The notes: generated by a model from the sequence alone, not told the origin. Shown: positions 16,717 through 26,105, numbered from the stretch's first letter. The stretch: DNA of 64,000 nucleotides from Giesbergeria sp. (GCA_017985015.1 JAGNYI010000008.1:1-64000), one strand, 5' to 3'. Numbers and translations are program-made.

Positions 16717-17925
16717 ATGCTGAACATGATCACCCTGCAAGACATCCAGGACGCCGCCTCCCGCCTGCAAGGCCAGGTGCTGGACACCCCGTGCGTCGAA
16801 TCCCGCACGCTCTCCGAAATCGTCGGCGCGCAGATCTTTCTCAAGTTCGAGAACCTGCAGTTCACCGCATCCTTCAAGGAGCGCGGCGCCTGCAACAAGC
16901 TGGCGCAGTTGACCGCAGAGGAACGCGCGCGCGGCGTGATTGCCATGAGCGCCGGCAACCACGCCCAAGGCGTGGCCTACCACGCGCAGCGGCTGGGGAT
17001 TCGGGCCGTCATCGTCATGCCCAGCTTCACCCCTGGCGTCAAAGTGGAGCGCACCCGCGGCTTCGGCGCTGAGGTGGTACTGCACGGCAGCACCCTCGAG
17101 GAAGCACGCCTGCACGCCTACCAACTGGCCGAGGAACAAGGCCTGGTGTTCGTCCACCCGTACGACGACGAGGCGGTGGCCGCCGGCCAGGGCACGCTCG
17201 CGCTGGAGATGCTCGCCGCCGTGCCGAACCTCGACACGCTGGTCATTGCCGTGGGCGGTGGCGGCCTGATCGCCGGCGTGGCCACGGCGGCCAAGGCCTT
17301 GCGGCCCGACATCGAGATCATTGGCGTGCAGACCGAGCGCTTCCCCGCCATGGTCAACGCCGTCAAGGGCACGCACCATGCCCAGGGCACCTCCACCATC
17401 GCCGAAGGCATTGCCGTGGGCACGCCCGGCACGGTCACGCTGGAAGTCGTGCGCCGCTTGGTGGACGACCTGGTGCTGGTGGATGAAGGCGACATCGAGC
17501 AGGCGGTGCTGATGCTGCTGGAGATCGAAAAGACGCTGGTGGAAGGCGCGGGCGCCGCCGGCCTGGCCGCGCTGGTGCGCTACCCGGAGCGCTTCAAAGG
17601 CAAGCGCGTGGGCCTGGTGCTGTGCGGCGGCAACATCGACCCGCTGCTGCTGGCCGCCATCATCGAGCGCGGTATGGTGCGCTCCGGGCGGCTGGCGCGC
17701 ATCCAGGTGAGCGCGCGCGACGTGCCGGGCGTGCTGGCAGCCATCACCAAGACGGTTGCCGACGCCGGCGCCAACATCGAGGAAGTGCACCACCAGCGCG
17801 CGTTTACGCTGCTGGCGGCGCAGAACGTGGAGATCGAACTGGTGCTGCAGGCGCGCGGCAAGGCCCACGTGCAAGAGGTGCTGGAAAAGCTGCGCGCCGC
17901 CGGCATGGAAGCGGTTTTGCGCTGA
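16717..17925 (+). CDS. ilvA: threonine ammonia-lyase (single ACT domain)
   Basis: A 402-residue PLP enzyme that deaminates threonine to 2-oxobutanoate, the first step of isoleucine synthesis. The PLP lysine is in SFKERGACNK (about residue 54), the phosphate-binding glycine loop is VGGGGLIAG (about 179-187), and SAGNHAQG is near 75. Residues about 325-402 form one ACT-like regulatory domain. One ACT domain and about 400 residues indicate the shorter IlvA/TdcB form, not the roughly 500-residue E. coli IlvA. Starts at 16717 or 16726 are both possible, without a clear ribosome binding site. Confidence 0.88.
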   Translation: MLNMITLQDIQDAASRLQGQVLDTPCVESRTLSEIVGAQIFLKFENLQFTASFKERGACNKLAQLTAEERARGVIAMSAGNHAQGVAYHAQRLGIRAVIVMPSFTPGVKVERTRGFGAEVVLHGSTLEEARLHAYQLAEEQGLVFVHPYDDEAVAAGQGTLALEMLAAVPNLDTLVIAVGGGGLIAGVATAAKALRPDIEIIGVQTERFPAMVNAVKGTHHAQGTSTIAEGIAVGTPGTVTLEVVRRLVDDLVLVDEGDIEQAVLMLLEIEKTLVEGAGAAGLAALVRYPERFKGKRVGLVLCGGNIDPLLLAAIIERGMVRSGRLARIQVSARDVPGVLAAITKTVADAGANIEEVHHQRAFTLLAAQNVEIELVLQARGKAHVQEVLEKLRAAGMEAVLR

Positions 17926-17973
17926 GCAGCCTAGAATCGTGATTTTTCCCGTCCCAGTTTCAGGAGCCCCGCC

Positions 17974-18114
17974 ATGACCGATTCTCACAGCCCCGTGCCC
18001 GCCCACCCGGTCGACCCCGTGGAGTCGGTGGTGCATGTGATCCCCTTCGTGCTTCCCGCCGTGGGCGCCATCATGATTTTTCTGCTGGCAATGATTGCGG
18101 TCTATATGGCCTGA
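17974..18114 (+). CDS. small membrane protein, unknown function
   Basis: A 46-residue protein with CAGGAG placed 8 nt before the ATG. The first 18 residues are proline-rich and acidic ([17 protein letters not shown]). Residues about 20-46 form one membrane helix ([20 protein letters not shown]), with the C-terminus at the membrane edge. It lies 48 bp after ilvA and before a strong terminator. I do not recognise the family. The good ribosome binding site, defined membrane segment and terminator immediately after it support a real gene. Confidence 0.65.
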   Translation: MTDSHSPVPAHPVDPVESVVHVIPFVLPAVGAIMIFLLAMIAVYMA

Positions 18115-18137
18115 GGCACTGCAGCCTCGTCTCCCAG

Positions 18138-18160
18138 GCCCCGCTTTGCGGGGCTTTTTT
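18138..18160 (+). terminator. rho-independent terminator after the small membrane protein gene
   Basis: Stem GCCCCG-CTTTG-CGGGGC followed by TTTTTT. It ends the ilvA-small membrane protein transcript 19 bp before queC, so queC needs its own promoter or read-through. Confidence 0.85.
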
Positions 18161-18178
18161 CTTGTGAAGGACCCCTCC

Positions 18179-18883
18179 ATGCGCAACGGTCACGCTTTGG
18201 TGCTTTTTTCCGGTGGACAGGACTCCACCACCTGCCTGGCCTGGGCGCTTGAGAACTTTGCGCATGTGGAGACGATCGGCTTTGACTATGGCCAGCGCCA
18301 CCGCGTCGAACTCGATGCCCGCCTGCGCGTCCTGGCAGCCCTGCGCGAGCACTTTGGCCATTGGCAGGGGCGTCTGGGAGACGACCATGTGATTGATCTG
18401 GCGGTACTGGGCCAGATCAGCGATTGCTCCCTTACCCAAGAAAAGGCCATTGCGCTCGGCGAAGCCGGTTTGCCCAATACCTTCGTGCCGGGGCGCAACC
18501 TGATGTTCTTCCAATTGGCCGCCGCTGTCGGCTACCGGCGCGGCCTGCGCACGCTGGTGGGTGGCATGTGCGAAACCGATTATTCGGGCTACCCCGATTG
18601 CCGCGACGACACGCTCAAGGCCTTGCAGGCCGCGATTTCGCTGGGCATGGGCCAGAGCTTCACCATCGAGACGCCACTGATGTGGCTGGACAAGGCGCAG
18701 ACCTGGGCGCTGGCGCGCACGCTGGGCGGCCAGGCGCTGATCGACATCGTGGTGGAGCACACGCACACCTGCTATGAAGGCGTCCGCGGCGAACGCCACG
18801 CCTGGGGCCATGGCTGCGGCGCCTGCCCAGCCTGCGAGTTGCGGCGAAATGGATTCGAGCGCTGGAGTGCCCGACATCAATAG
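18179..18883 (+). CDS. queC: 7-cyano-7-deazaguanine synthase QueC
   Basis: A 234-residue enzyme converting 7-carboxy-7-deazaguanine to preQ0 with ATP and ammonia, in queuosine biosynthesis. The PP-loop ATPase motif SGGQDS is at residues 11-16. Conserved GRNLMF and [15 protein letters not shown] follow. Four C-terminal cysteines (one in HTHTCYEG, three in CGACPAC) form the zinc site. The ATG at 18179 follows GAAGGA. No other que gene is in the window. The start lies 19 bp after the previous transcript's terminator. Confidence 0.93.
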   Translation: MRNGHALVLFSGGQDSTTCLAWALENFAHVETIGFDYGQRHRVELDARLRVLAALREHFGHWQGRLGDDHVIDLAVLGQISDCSLTQEKAIALGEAGLPNTFVPGRNLMFFQLAAAVGYRRGLRTLVGGMCETDYSGYPDCRDDTLKALQAAISLGMGQSFTIETPLMWLDKAQTWALARTLGGQALIDIVVEHTHTCYEGVRGERHAWGHGCGACPACELRRNGFERWSARHQ

Positions 18884-19151
18884 ACATAACCTCATGCATG
18901 TTTTGCATGAATCTTGCCCCTGTCTGACAGACAGGGCGCGCCGGTCTTCTTAGAATCGACATCCCAGCCGACCCGCGGAGCCCGTGGATGCGCTTTCGCC
19001 CACCGGGGCAGCGCGCGCCCCGAGAGCCGACTGAGTTCAAGCCGTTTTTTCAAAGGCAGCTCAGCGCCCGCACCTGCGCCAGCCGCCCGTGACCGTGACC
19101 TTGTTCGTCCGCTTCCTTTGAAAAACCGATTTCAACTTAAGGAAGCTCCCG
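18884..19151 (+). promoter_or_regulatory. pckG leader with a perfect palindrome
   Basis: A 268-bp gap. At 18918-18936 lies a perfect inverted repeat CCCTGTCTG-A-CAGACAGGG, just after a shorter dyad around ATGCATGTTTTGCAT (18896-18910). It resembles operators of GntR-type regulators. No promoter elements are convincing and no gene is present. Confidence 0.45.
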
Positions 19152-21020
19152 ATGAATGCACCCACCATGCAGGGCCTGAACCTCAGCGCCCCTGCCTACG
19201 TCAAGAACGCCCGCCTGCTGGCCTGGGTGGCCGATATGGCTGCGCTGTGCAAGCCTGAAAGCATTGTGTGGTGCGATGGCTCGAAGGAAGAGTACGACGG
19301 CTTGTGCCAGCAGTTGGTGGACGCCGGCACCTTCAAACGCCTGAACCCCGCCAAGCGTCCCGACAGCTTCCTGGCGCTGTCTGATCCGTCCGATGTGGCG
19401 CGCGTTGAAGACCGTACGTTCATCTGCTCGGAAAAGAAGGAAGACGCCGGCCCTACCAACAACTGGATGGCTCCAAACGACATGCGCGCCACCTTGCAGC
19501 CGCTGTTTGACGGCTGCATGCAAGGCCGCACCATGTACGTGGTGCCGTTCAGCATGGGCCCGCTGGGCAGCCACATTGCCCACATCGGCGTCGAGCTGAC
19601 CGACAGCGCCTACGTGGCGGTGAACCAGCGCCTGATGACTCGCATGGGCAAGGCGGTGTACGACGTGCTGGGCGTGGATGGCGAGTTTGTGCCGTGCATG
19701 CACAGCGTGGGTGCACCGCTCGCAAAGGGCGAGAAGGACGAGACGCACTGGCCCTGCAACCCCAGCGTCAAGTACATCGTGCACTACCCTGAAACACGCG
19801 AAATCTGGAGCTACGGCTCGGGCTACGGCGGCAACGCCCTGCTGGGAAAGAAATGTCTGGCGCTGCGCATTGCCTCCACCATGGGCCGCGACCAGGGCTG
19901 GCTCGCCGAGCACATGCTGGTGCTGGGCGTGACCAACCCCGAAGGCAAGAAGTACCACGTCGCCGCCGCCTTCCCCAGTGCCTGCGGCAAGACCAATTTC
20001 TCGATGCTGGTGCCGCCGGCCGGTTTTGACGGCTGGAGCGTGACCACGATTGGCGACGACATCGCCTGGATCAAACCCCATGCCGACGGCAAGATGTACG
20101 CCATCAACCCCGAAGCGGGTTACTTTGGTGTGGCGCCGGGCACCAACATGCACACCAACCCGAACTGCATGCGCTCCCTGGACCGCGATGTGATCTTCAC
20201 CAACGTCGCGTTGACCGACGACGGCGACGTGTGGTGGGAAGGCATGGAAAAAGACACTGGCAAACTGCCCGACCACCTGATCGACTGGAAGGGCCAGGAT
20301 TGGACGCCGCAAATCGCCAAGGACACCGGCGCCAAGGCTGCGCACCCCAACTCGCGCTTCACTGTGGCCGCAACCAACAACCCGGCGCTCGACCCTGCCT
20401 GGGACGACCCGGCGGGCGTGCCCATCGACGCCTTCATCTTCGGCGGCCGCCGATCGACCACAGTGCCGTTGGTGACCGAGGCGCGCAACTGGCAGGACGG
20501 CGTCTACATGGCCGCCACCATGGGCAGTGAGACGACCGCCGCCGCCTTCGGCGCGCAAGGCGTGGTGCGCCGCGATCCCTTCGCCATGCTGCCGTTTTGC
20601 GGCTACAACATGAGCGACTATTTCCAGCACTGGCTGGACCTGGGCGCCCAACTCAAGGCTTCCGGCGCCACGTTGCCGCGCATTTTCACTACCAACTGGT
20701 TCCGCAAGGATGCTGCTGGCAAGTTCGTCTGGCCCGGCTACGGTGAGAACATGCGCGTGCTCAAGTGGATGCTGGATCGCATCGAAGGCAAGGCAAGTGG
20801 CCACGAAACCATGTTCGGCATTGCGCCCCAGTACAGCGAAATCAACTGGGCGGGGCTCGACTTCAGCGCCGCGCAGTTCGATACCGTGACTGCCATCGAC
20901 AAGGCAGCATGGAAGGATGAGCTCAAACTCCACGACGAGCATTTCGCCAAGCTCGCCTACCACCTGCCGAAGGAACTGCTGGCAACGCGCGCTGCAATCG
21001 AGGCACGGCTGGGCGCTTGA
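19152..21020 (+). CDS. pckG: phosphoenolpyruvate carboxykinase (GTP)
   Basis: A 622-residue GTP-dependent PEPCK, the family's normal length. It converts oxaloacetate to PEP for gluconeogenesis. The family signature [12 protein letters not shown] (P-loop) is near residues 274-285. The manganese and substrate sites are recognisable in [15 protein letters not shown] and GDDIAWIKP, and RSTTVPLV belongs to the nucleotide-binding region. The ribosome binding site is AAGGAAG. The long palindrome-containing leader suggests carbon-source control, in keeping with an organism living on organic acids. Confidence 0.95.
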   Translation: MNAPTMQGLNLSAPAYVKNARLLAWVADMAALCKPESIVWCDGSKEEYDGLCQQLVDAGTFKRLNPAKRPDSFLALSDPSDVARVEDRTFICSEKKEDAGPTNNWMAPNDMRATLQPLFDGCMQGRTMYVVPFSMGPLGSHIAHIGVELTDSAYVAVNQRLMTRMGKAVYDVLGVDGEFVPCMHSVGAPLAKGEKDETHWPCNPSVKYIVHYPETREIWSYGSGYGGNALLGKKCLALRIASTMGRDQGWLAEHMLVLGVTNPEGKKYHVAAAFPSACGKTNFSMLVPPAGFDGWSVTTIGDDIAWIKPHADGKMYAINPEAGYFGVAPGTNMHTNPNCMRSLDRDVIFTNVALTDDGDVWWEGMEKDTGKLPDHLIDWKGQDWTPQIAKDTGAKAAHPNSRFTVAATNNPALDPAWDDPAGVPIDAFIFGGRRSTTVPLVTEARNWQDGVYMAATMGSETTAAAFGAQGVVRRDPFAMLPFCGYNMSDYFQHWLDLGAQLKASGATLPRIFTTNWFRKDAAGKFVWPGYGENMRVLKWMLDRIEGKASGHETMFGIAPQYSEINWAGLDFSAAQFDTVTAIDKAAWKDELKLHDEHFAKLAYHLPKELLATRAAIEARLGA

Positions 21021-21057
21021 ACCGGCCAAGCAGCAGGTCTGTGATGCGGGTGGAATT

Positions 21058-22488
21058 TCAGAACACCGAGAGCAGATCCAGCGCCCGCATCCACAGCAGC
21101 ACCGGCAAGGCGGCTGCCGCCCCAACAAGGGCGGTGGCCATGGCCGAGCGCCAGACGGGCATGCCCGCGCGCCGCTGCTGCCCTACGCACAGGGACACGC
21201 ACCCGAGCCAGGCTACGGCCAGCAGCGTCAGGCGGGCCTGCGGCAGCCAGTGAAACACAATGCCTTCGGTGCGCAGCTGCGTCAGCGTGAGCATGGAGAG
21301 TCCCAAGAACAGGTTGGCAGCCGCCATGGGCACGAGGCCTAGGGCCAGCACTTTCCAGTCGGTGCGCACCACCCGCGCGCCCAAGGCGATGACCAGGTGG
21401 GCAAAGCCGCCCACCAGCACGGCGGTGCCGGTGAGCCAGGCCACGATGCCGGCGCCGTCGAGCCAGCTGAATACGTCAGAGACTTGCGGGTAGTGCGTCA
21501 GCACCCACCAGGGCGCGTTGCTGGCCAGCGGCCAGAAAATGTCGTGGTCCACCAGCCAGGTCGCCAGCCACTGCCTGCCCTGTACAAAGCCCGATGCCAT
21601 GGTCCATTGGAAAGCCCCAAGGGCAAAGCCCAGCATGCCGTAGAGCAGCAGCAACGCCTCGTAGCGCCCCACGTCGCCGGGTTGGCTGCCCACGATCTCG
21701 CTGCCGGGCCAGCGCAGAGTCAGGGCGACGGCATCGCGGTGGCCGCTGCAGCGCCCGCAGGAGTGGCATTGCGAGGCGCTTGCCAGGGCGTGGACGTTGA
21801 GCAGCGGCGGGCAATCCACGGCAGCAATGTGGGCAGGCTGCAAATCCCAAGCCGCGCGGTCCACCTTGAAATGCACCGGTGCCAGGCGCGCGAGCAGCGC
21901 GAAAACGCCGGTGACCGGGCACAGGTAGCGGCACCACACACGTTTGCCCCGGCCATAGACGATGCCCACGGCAATGGCTGCCACCGTTGAGCCCCCGAGA
22001 ATCACCAGAACCGGGCCTGGGTACTCGTACACGCTGATGAGTTGCCCGTAGAGCGTGGTCCCCAGGAAGCCGACCAGCGGCCAGCCAGGCCAGCGCATCC
22101 AGCGTGGAATCGGCAGGCCCTTGCCGGGGCGCCCCGCAAATTCGGTCAATGCGCCTTCGGGGCACATCACGCCGCACCAGAAGCGCCCAATGAGCAGCAT
22201 GGACGCAATGACAAACGGCCACCACACGCCCCAGAAAGCAAATTGGGCAAAGCGTGTGAGGCTGGTGAACATGCGCGCGTCTTCGGGCGGCATGGGCAGG
22301 AAAGCTGGCACCGCTACGAGCACGAAATACAGCACGACGATGCCCCACTGCAACTGCGCGATGCGGCTGCGGTTGCGTGCCATCCAGTCGCCCAGACGTG
22401 CCAGCCGTGTACGCGGTGCGCCTGCCATGACATGCACGGTGCTAACGCCAGCACGGGTGCGTGTAAAGCTTGTGGACTGCATTGTCAT
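21058..22488 (-). CDS. ftrD: polyferredoxin-like membrane protein FtrD, electron donor of iron uptake
   Basis: A 476-residue integral membrane protein with several hydrophobic helices. Cysteine clusters of the NosR/polyferredoxin type are visible: RFWCGVMCPEGAL, VWCRYLCPVTGV and QCHSCGRCSG. In Bordetella the ftrABCD system imports ferrous iron, and FtrD is thought to accept or pass electrons for iron oxidation and transport. The start ATG at 22488 overlaps the ftrC stop as ATGA, indicating translational coupling. The frame is open far upstream over ftrC, but that part is out-of-frame shadow of ftrC. Last gene of the operon; it converges on pckG with a 37-bp gap. Confidence 0.85.
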   Translation of the reverse strand: MTMQSTSFTRTRAGVSTVHVMAGAPRTRLARLGDWMARNRSRIAQLQWGIVVLYFVLVAVPAFLPMPPEDARMFTSLTRFAQFAFWGVWWPFVIASMLLIGRFWCGVMCPEGALTEFAGRPGKGLPIPRWMRWPGWPLVGFLGTTLYGQLISVYEYPGPVLVILGGSTVAAIAVGIVYGRGKRVWCRYLCPVTGVFALLARLAPVHFKVDRAAWDLQPAHIAAVDCPPLLNVHALASASQCHSCGRCSGHRDAVALTLRWPGSEIVGSQPGDVGRYEALLLLYGMLGFALGAFQWTMASGFVQGRQWLATWLVDHDIFWPLASNAPWWVLTHYPQVSDVFSWLDGAGIVAWLTGTAVLVGGFAHLVIALGARVVRTDWKVLALGLVPMAAANLFLGLSMLTLTQLRTEGIVFHWLPQARLTLLAVAWLGCVSLCVGQQRRAGMPVWRSAMATALVGAAAALPVLLWMRALDLLSVF

Positions 22489-23306
22489 GCGCTCGGTTGC
22501 TGTGGGGTGCGCCGGGGCCACCAGCGCTGCGCCACCATCAGGGCCCAGAAACCAAAGAACACCAGCACGTCGGCCGCCGCAGGGCGTGCGCGGTAGCCAA
22601 ACAGGTTCGCCAGCCACTTGCCAACGCCACTGCTGTCGTCCAGTAACGCGCTCGTGTTCCAGAGTGGGTCGGGGCCGGGTGGAATCCATTCCAGGCCAAT
22701 CAACCGATCCGTCCCCAGCACCAGCATGCCAGCGGCAAACAGCAGCAGCAGGTTGGCGCTGACGCGCAGCACCTGCTGCTGCGGTAGAAAGCGCAGGCCA
22801 CGCGCTGCGGCCCAGGCGGTGATACCCGCCAGCGCAACCCCAGCCAGCGCTGAGGGCAGCAGCGCGCCCCAGCCGACGCCCGAGGCAATGCCTTGCAGGA
22901 AGATAACGGTCTCTGACCCTTCGCGCGCCACCGCAACGGCGGCGACGGCAGCAATGCCCCAGGCGCCGCGCCGCTCGGCAGCGCGGTCCAGCGCGCTCTC
23001 CATCTCCAGGCGCAGACCGCGCGCGTGGCGCCGCATCCACAGCACCATCTGCGTCATCAGCACCGCAGCAAAGAGAATGAGCAGCGCCTGGAAGATTTCC
23101 TGCCCGCGGTCCGACAGGCTGCCGAGCGTGCCCTGCATCACGGCGGCCAGCGCCAGCGCGAGTGCCAGGCCCGCTGCCACGCCACGCCAGAGTCCGGCAC
23201 CGGTCGTATGCCCGCCACCGCGGCCGGTGGACCAGGCCGCAAGAATGCCGATGACAAGCATGGCTTCCAGGCTTTCGCGCCATACGATGACGAGGGCATT
23301 GAGCAT
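22485..23306 (-). CDS. ftrC: FTR1-family iron permease FtrC
   Basis: A 273-residue permease with about seven membrane helices. Two REXXE iron-binding motifs are present: RESLE at residues 10-14 and REGSE near 128-132, each in a membrane helix as in FTR1/EfeU. Start MLNALVIVWRESLE is the canonical family start; an upstream in-frame ATG would overlap ftrB. It lies 10 bp after ftrB and is coupled to ftrD by ATGA. It passes iron across the inner membrane after oxidation in the periplasm. Confidence 0.92.
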   Translation of the reverse strand: MLNALVIVWRESLEAMLVIGILAAWSTGRGGGHTTGAGLWRGVAAGLALALALAAVMQGTLGSLSDRGQEIFQALLILFAAVLMTQMVLWMRRHARGLRLEMESALDRAAERRGAWGIAAVAAVAVAREGSETVIFLQGIASGVGWGALLPSALAGVALAGITAWAAARGLRFLPQQQVLRVSANLLLLFAAGMLVLGTDRLIGLEWIPPGPDPLWNTSALLDDSSGVGKWLANLFGYRARPAAADVLVFFGFWALMVAQRWWPRRTPQQPSA

Positions 23307-23316
23307 GAAGGGGCTT

Positions 23317-23655
23317 TCAGCGCGCAACGATGTGGCCTTGCGCGGTATCGGGATGGAAATCACCAAAGAAGCGGTAGCTTCCGGGCTGGAGCGGCACGAA
23401 CACCAGGAAGCTGGTGGCACCGGGCGCCAGCACTTTTTCCTTCTTCAGCTCCAGGCTCTCGAACTCCTCGGCCTCTGGGCCGGCGTTGTGCAGCACGAGC
23501 TTGAAGCGCGTATTGGCTGGCACCACGATCTCGGTTGGTTCGAAGCGGCCGTTTTTCATTTCCAGCCGAAAGGTAGGCAGTTCCTGCGCGTACGCTGCGC
23601 TCGCCGCCAGCAACAGCGCTGCCGCGCAGAGCGCGATGGACTTGCTTGCTTGCAT
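23317..23655 (-). CDS. ftrB: periplasmic cupredoxin-like protein FtrB
   Basis: A 112-residue protein with a signal peptide (cleavage after AYA-Q near 23). The mature part is a small cupredoxin-like beta-barrel of the EfeO N-domain type (FEPTEIVVPANTRFKLVLHN, then a PLQPGSYRFFGDFHPD segment). In FtrABCD it is the likely periplasmic copper-linked oxidase component for ferrous iron. Its start overlaps the porin stop codon by one base (TGATG). A clear type I copper site cannot be assigned by eye: H is present in FHPD, but the usual C...H...M pattern is incomplete. Confidence 0.85.
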   Translation of the reverse strand: MQASKSIALCAAALLLAASAAYAQELPTFRLEMKNGRFEPTEIVVPANTRFKLVLHNAGPEAEEFESLELKKEKVLAPGATSFLVFVPLQPGSYRFFGDFHPDTAQGHIVAR

Positions 23656-25061
23656 CAGAACTCCACCCGCGCGCGCAGTCCGAGCAGCGCAATGCCTTTG
23701 GCTTCGGGGTTGGCTGCCGGCCGGGAGATGTATTGCAGGCTCGGCGTGATCTCGACGTGGCCGTTCAGGTGCATGCGGTAGTACAGCTCGCCAATGCGCT
23801 CTGCACCGCGTGCGACGTAGCCGTAACTGGCTGGGTCCGCTGCGGAGGCCGATGCATAGTGGCCGCTGGTGCGCAGCATGCCGAGCGCCAAGCCCAGACC
23901 GTCGGAGCCGCGCCCCCAGGCCGAGCCGTCGAGTTCGGCTCCAACGGTGAAGGCGTCGTCGAACGGCACGCGCCCAGAGGTTTGGTGGCCATAGCGCGCG
24001 AACAGGGTCAGCTCATCGGTGAAACGCTGATCCAGCGACATGCCGACGCCTGCGTGGCGTGCGTCACTGCCATCAAAGTCTGCGCCGCGTGCATTGCTCC
24101 AGGCATAGGCTCGGTAGGTGCCAGGCAACTGATTGATGCGCGGCGCGATCCAGGCCTGCGCCATCACGAAGGCTTTTCCGCTGCTGCCACTGAAGTTGGC
24201 CCCGTGGCCCGAGCCAAATACACCGAGTGACGCGCCCCAGGGCATGGACTTGTCGCTGGAATTCTCGTACGCGGCAACGGCGCCCGGCGAGAAGCCGAAG
24301 CGATCGGCACCGATGTCGCCCCCCGAGTCGAGCAGCGGGTTGTGCACGAACACGTTGTTGACAAAGTGCCGCGTCTCATCGTCTGCGATGGCGTTTTGGT
24401 CAAAGAAGCCAAACGGATCGATCTTGCCAACGGTGAAAACCGCCTTGTGTTCACCTCTTTGACTCAGCGGAGCGTCCAGCTGGTACCAGGCCTGCGCCAG
24501 CGTGAACTGGGTATCGTCGGGGTCAGTGCCGCTGAAAGTGGTGCTGTTGGCCGTTCCGGTATAGGTGTGCCGCAGAGCCAGGCCATCCCCTTGGCCAAAG
24601 CGGGCATGCACAAACACTTTGCCCTTGTTCGCACCAAAGTCACCGCCAGGCAGGGTCACAGCCACATCGCCGCGGTAGTTCGCACGGCTGCGGCCCGAAG
24701 CCGGATCGCCCAGAGCGCTGCGCCTGGCTTGCTGAACCAGGGCCGTGAGACTACCTTCCACGCTGATGCCGTCCAGCGCGTGGGTGATGTGTGCAGGGCC
24801 CCGCAGGGCCTGCTGCTGCGCCTCCACGGCCTTGATACGCGTCGCCAATTCGGGCTCGTTCTCGCTGATGCGATCAGTTTCCAGCGCGCTGCGCAGCTGG
24901 GTGTTCTGGGCTTCCAGGCGCTCTACGCGCTCGGCCAGTGCCTTGACCTGCGCCACCAGCGCGTCGGTGTCCGTCGCAGCCACGCTGGACAGCGGGGTGG
25001 CCGCAGCACACAGGGCCGCCGCAAGCGCCAGCGCCTTGCGAACGGGGAGCTTGCGCTGCAT
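23655..25061 (-). CDS. OprB-like carbohydrate-selective porin within the ftr operon
   Basis: A 468-residue outer membrane protein. A signal peptide (about 1-27) is followed by a coiled-coil segment (ALVAQVKALAERVERLEAQN, about 31-50) of the kind that anchors OprB-like porins, then a beta-barrel domain. It ends in an aromatic residue (LRARVEF), as expected for BAM-dependent insertion. It lies between ftrA and ftrB, which overlap or nearly touch it on each side (1-bp gap to ftrA, 1-bp overlap with ftrB). The published ftr operon has no such gene. It may admit iron chelates or a ferrous complex through the outer membrane. Confidence 0.85.
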   Translation of the reverse strand: MQRKLPVRKALALAAALCAAATPLSSVAATDTDALVAQVKALAERVERLEAQNTQLRSALETDRISENEPELATRIKAVEAQQQALRGPAHITHALDGISVEGSLTALVQQARRSALGDPASGRSRANYRGDVAVTLPGGDFGANKGKVFVHARFGQGDGLALRHTYTGTANSTTFSGTDPDDTQFTLAQAWYQLDAPLSQRGEHKAVFTVGKIDPFGFFDQNAIADDETRHFVNNVFVHNPLLDSGGDIGADRFGFSPGAVAAYENSSDKSMPWGASLGVFGSGHGANFSGSSGKAFVMAQAWIAPRINQLPGTYRAYAWSNARGADFDGSDARHAGVGMSLDQRFTDELTLFARYGHQTSGRVPFDDAFTVGAELDGSAWGRGSDGLGLALGMLRTSGHYASASAADPASYGYVARGAERIGELYYRMHLNGHVEITPSLQYISRPAANPEAKGIALLGLRARVEF

Positions 25062-25062
25062 G

Positions 25063-25608
25063 TCAGTACCCACCCTTCTTGCCGACGCCGGCGTAGGTGA
25101 AGTCCCATTCCAGCTCGACCGTCTTGAACCAGGGACGTACGCCGGTGGCGCGGTCGGTGTGGCGCCCATAGTGCATGCCCATGGCGTTTTCCTTGGCGCT
25201 CGGCGGGTAGACGGTGAACTTCACGTGGTATTTGCCGGGGCCGGCGAGCTTGACGTTGTCGCCGTAGTGCGGGCCGTCGCTCGCCACCATGGGCATCATG
25301 TCGCCGCGGATCACCTCGCCGGAACCCTGCTTGCTCAGTTCGTACTTCACCAGCAGGAAGGGAAGCCAAGCGCCTTCGGAGTATCCATTGACGTTGCTCG
25401 CCAGCGCGTGAATGTCGGCTTCCAGATGAATGTCGGACTCCGCCACCCTGCGCATGTGGCCCTCAGGCTCCATCTCCACCGGCTGCAGATACACCGCACC
25501 CACTTCCATGCCCGAGACGTTGTGCGGCGCGCCGATGGGATACTCCAAGGCCGATGCGGTCAGGCTGAGGCCCATCAGGCCGGAGAAAACGAGCGAGCGA
25601 AAAATCAT
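25063..25608 (-). CDS. ftrA: periplasmic P19-type iron-binding protein FtrA
   Basis: A 181-residue protein with a signal peptide (cleavage near residue 20, TASA-LEYPIG). The mature sequence is of the P19/Tp34 type: EYPIGAPHNVSGMEVGAVYL, then DIHLEADIHAL, KYHVKFTVYPPS and GMHYGRHTDRATGVRPWF. The histidines, methionine and glutamate of these segments form the copper/iron site in P19. First gene of ftrA-porin-ftrB-ftrC-ftrD. It delivers ferrous iron to the FtrBCD complex. A putative Fur box lies 65 bp upstream. Confidence 0.92.
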   Translation of the reverse strand: MIFRSLVFSGLMGLSLTASALEYPIGAPHNVSGMEVGAVYLQPVEMEPEGHMRRVAESDIHLEADIHALASNVNGYSEGAWLPFLLVKYELSKQGSGEVIRGDMMPMVASDGPHYGDNVKLAGPGKYHVKFTVYPPSAKENAMGMHYGRHTDRATGVRPWFKTVELEWDFTYAGVGKKGGY

Positions 25609-25672
25609 GTGCAAACCTTGTTTTGCAGTTGAAATGACTTCAGTGCCTAGTTCCAAATCCTGGAAACGGCAG

Positions 25673-25687
25673 TGAGAAGGATTCGCA
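25673..25687 (-). promoter_or_regulatory. putative Fur box upstream of ftrA
   Basis: On the minus strand TGCGAATCCTTCTCA matches the 7-1-7 Fur pattern TGATAAT-N-ATTATCA at 11 of 14 positions. The site is 65 bp before the ftrA start. The match is moderate. Confidence 0.4.
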
Positions 25688-25847
25688 TTCTGATCTTTAT
25701 CCGGCGCTTGGCAGTTGCGCAGGATCAAAGTGTTGCAGGCTGGCCCCGATTTTTATTGCGTTGCACACACTCTGAAGCGGTGTGTGACCTGCCGCTTTCG
25801 CTGGGACGGGCGGGTTCGGACAAGTGCTCTGCGCTTGGGAGGCGCCC

Positions 25848-25873
25848 AAAAAAAACCGCGCTTGAAGCGCGGT
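25848..25873 (-). terminator. rho-independent terminator of the DUF1127 gene
   Basis: Read on the minus strand: a perfect 9-bp stem ACCGCGCTT/AAGCGCGGT with a 1-base loop, followed by eight T. It lies 26 bp after the stop of the DUF1127 gene. Confidence 0.85.
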
Positions 25874-25898
25874 CCTTTTGCGTCCAGCCTGGACGAAC

Positions 25899-26105
25899 TC
25901 AGTCTTGGCGGCTCCGGGCGCAGGCCAGATCGGTCATCACGCGGGCGTCGGTCTGGGCCAACGCCCACAGCTCGCGGTCTTCGCGGGCCTGACGGCGCTC
26001 TGCACGCCAGGCAGACAACATGGCCACCAGACTGGGCACCGGTTTGGCCGACACGGCAGACACGGTCAACGAATGCAAGAAGGAGGAATGGGTCAGTGTG
26101 GTCAT
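25899..26105 (-). CDS. DUF1127-like small basic protein
   Basis: A 68-residue protein. The C-terminal half (LSAWRAERRQAREDRELWAL followed by a DARVMTDL segment) has the arginine-rich pattern and conserved ending of DUF1127/YjiS proteins. It has its own promoter region facing the LysR gene and a strong terminator, so it is expressed as a single-gene unit. Small DUF1127 proteins of other bacteria affect RNA turnover and phosphate or carbon metabolism. The role here is unknown; control by the divergent LysR regulator is likely. Confidence 0.7.
   Translation of the reverse strand: MTTLTHSSFLHSLTVSAVSAKPVPSLVAMLSAWRAERRQAREDRELWALAQTDARVMTDLACARSRQD

Noticed and set aside
22489..23283. An N-terminal extension of FtrD running through the permease gene
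   Set aside because: It is low-complexity shadow coding over ftrC; the ATGA overlap at 22485-22488 marks the true start.
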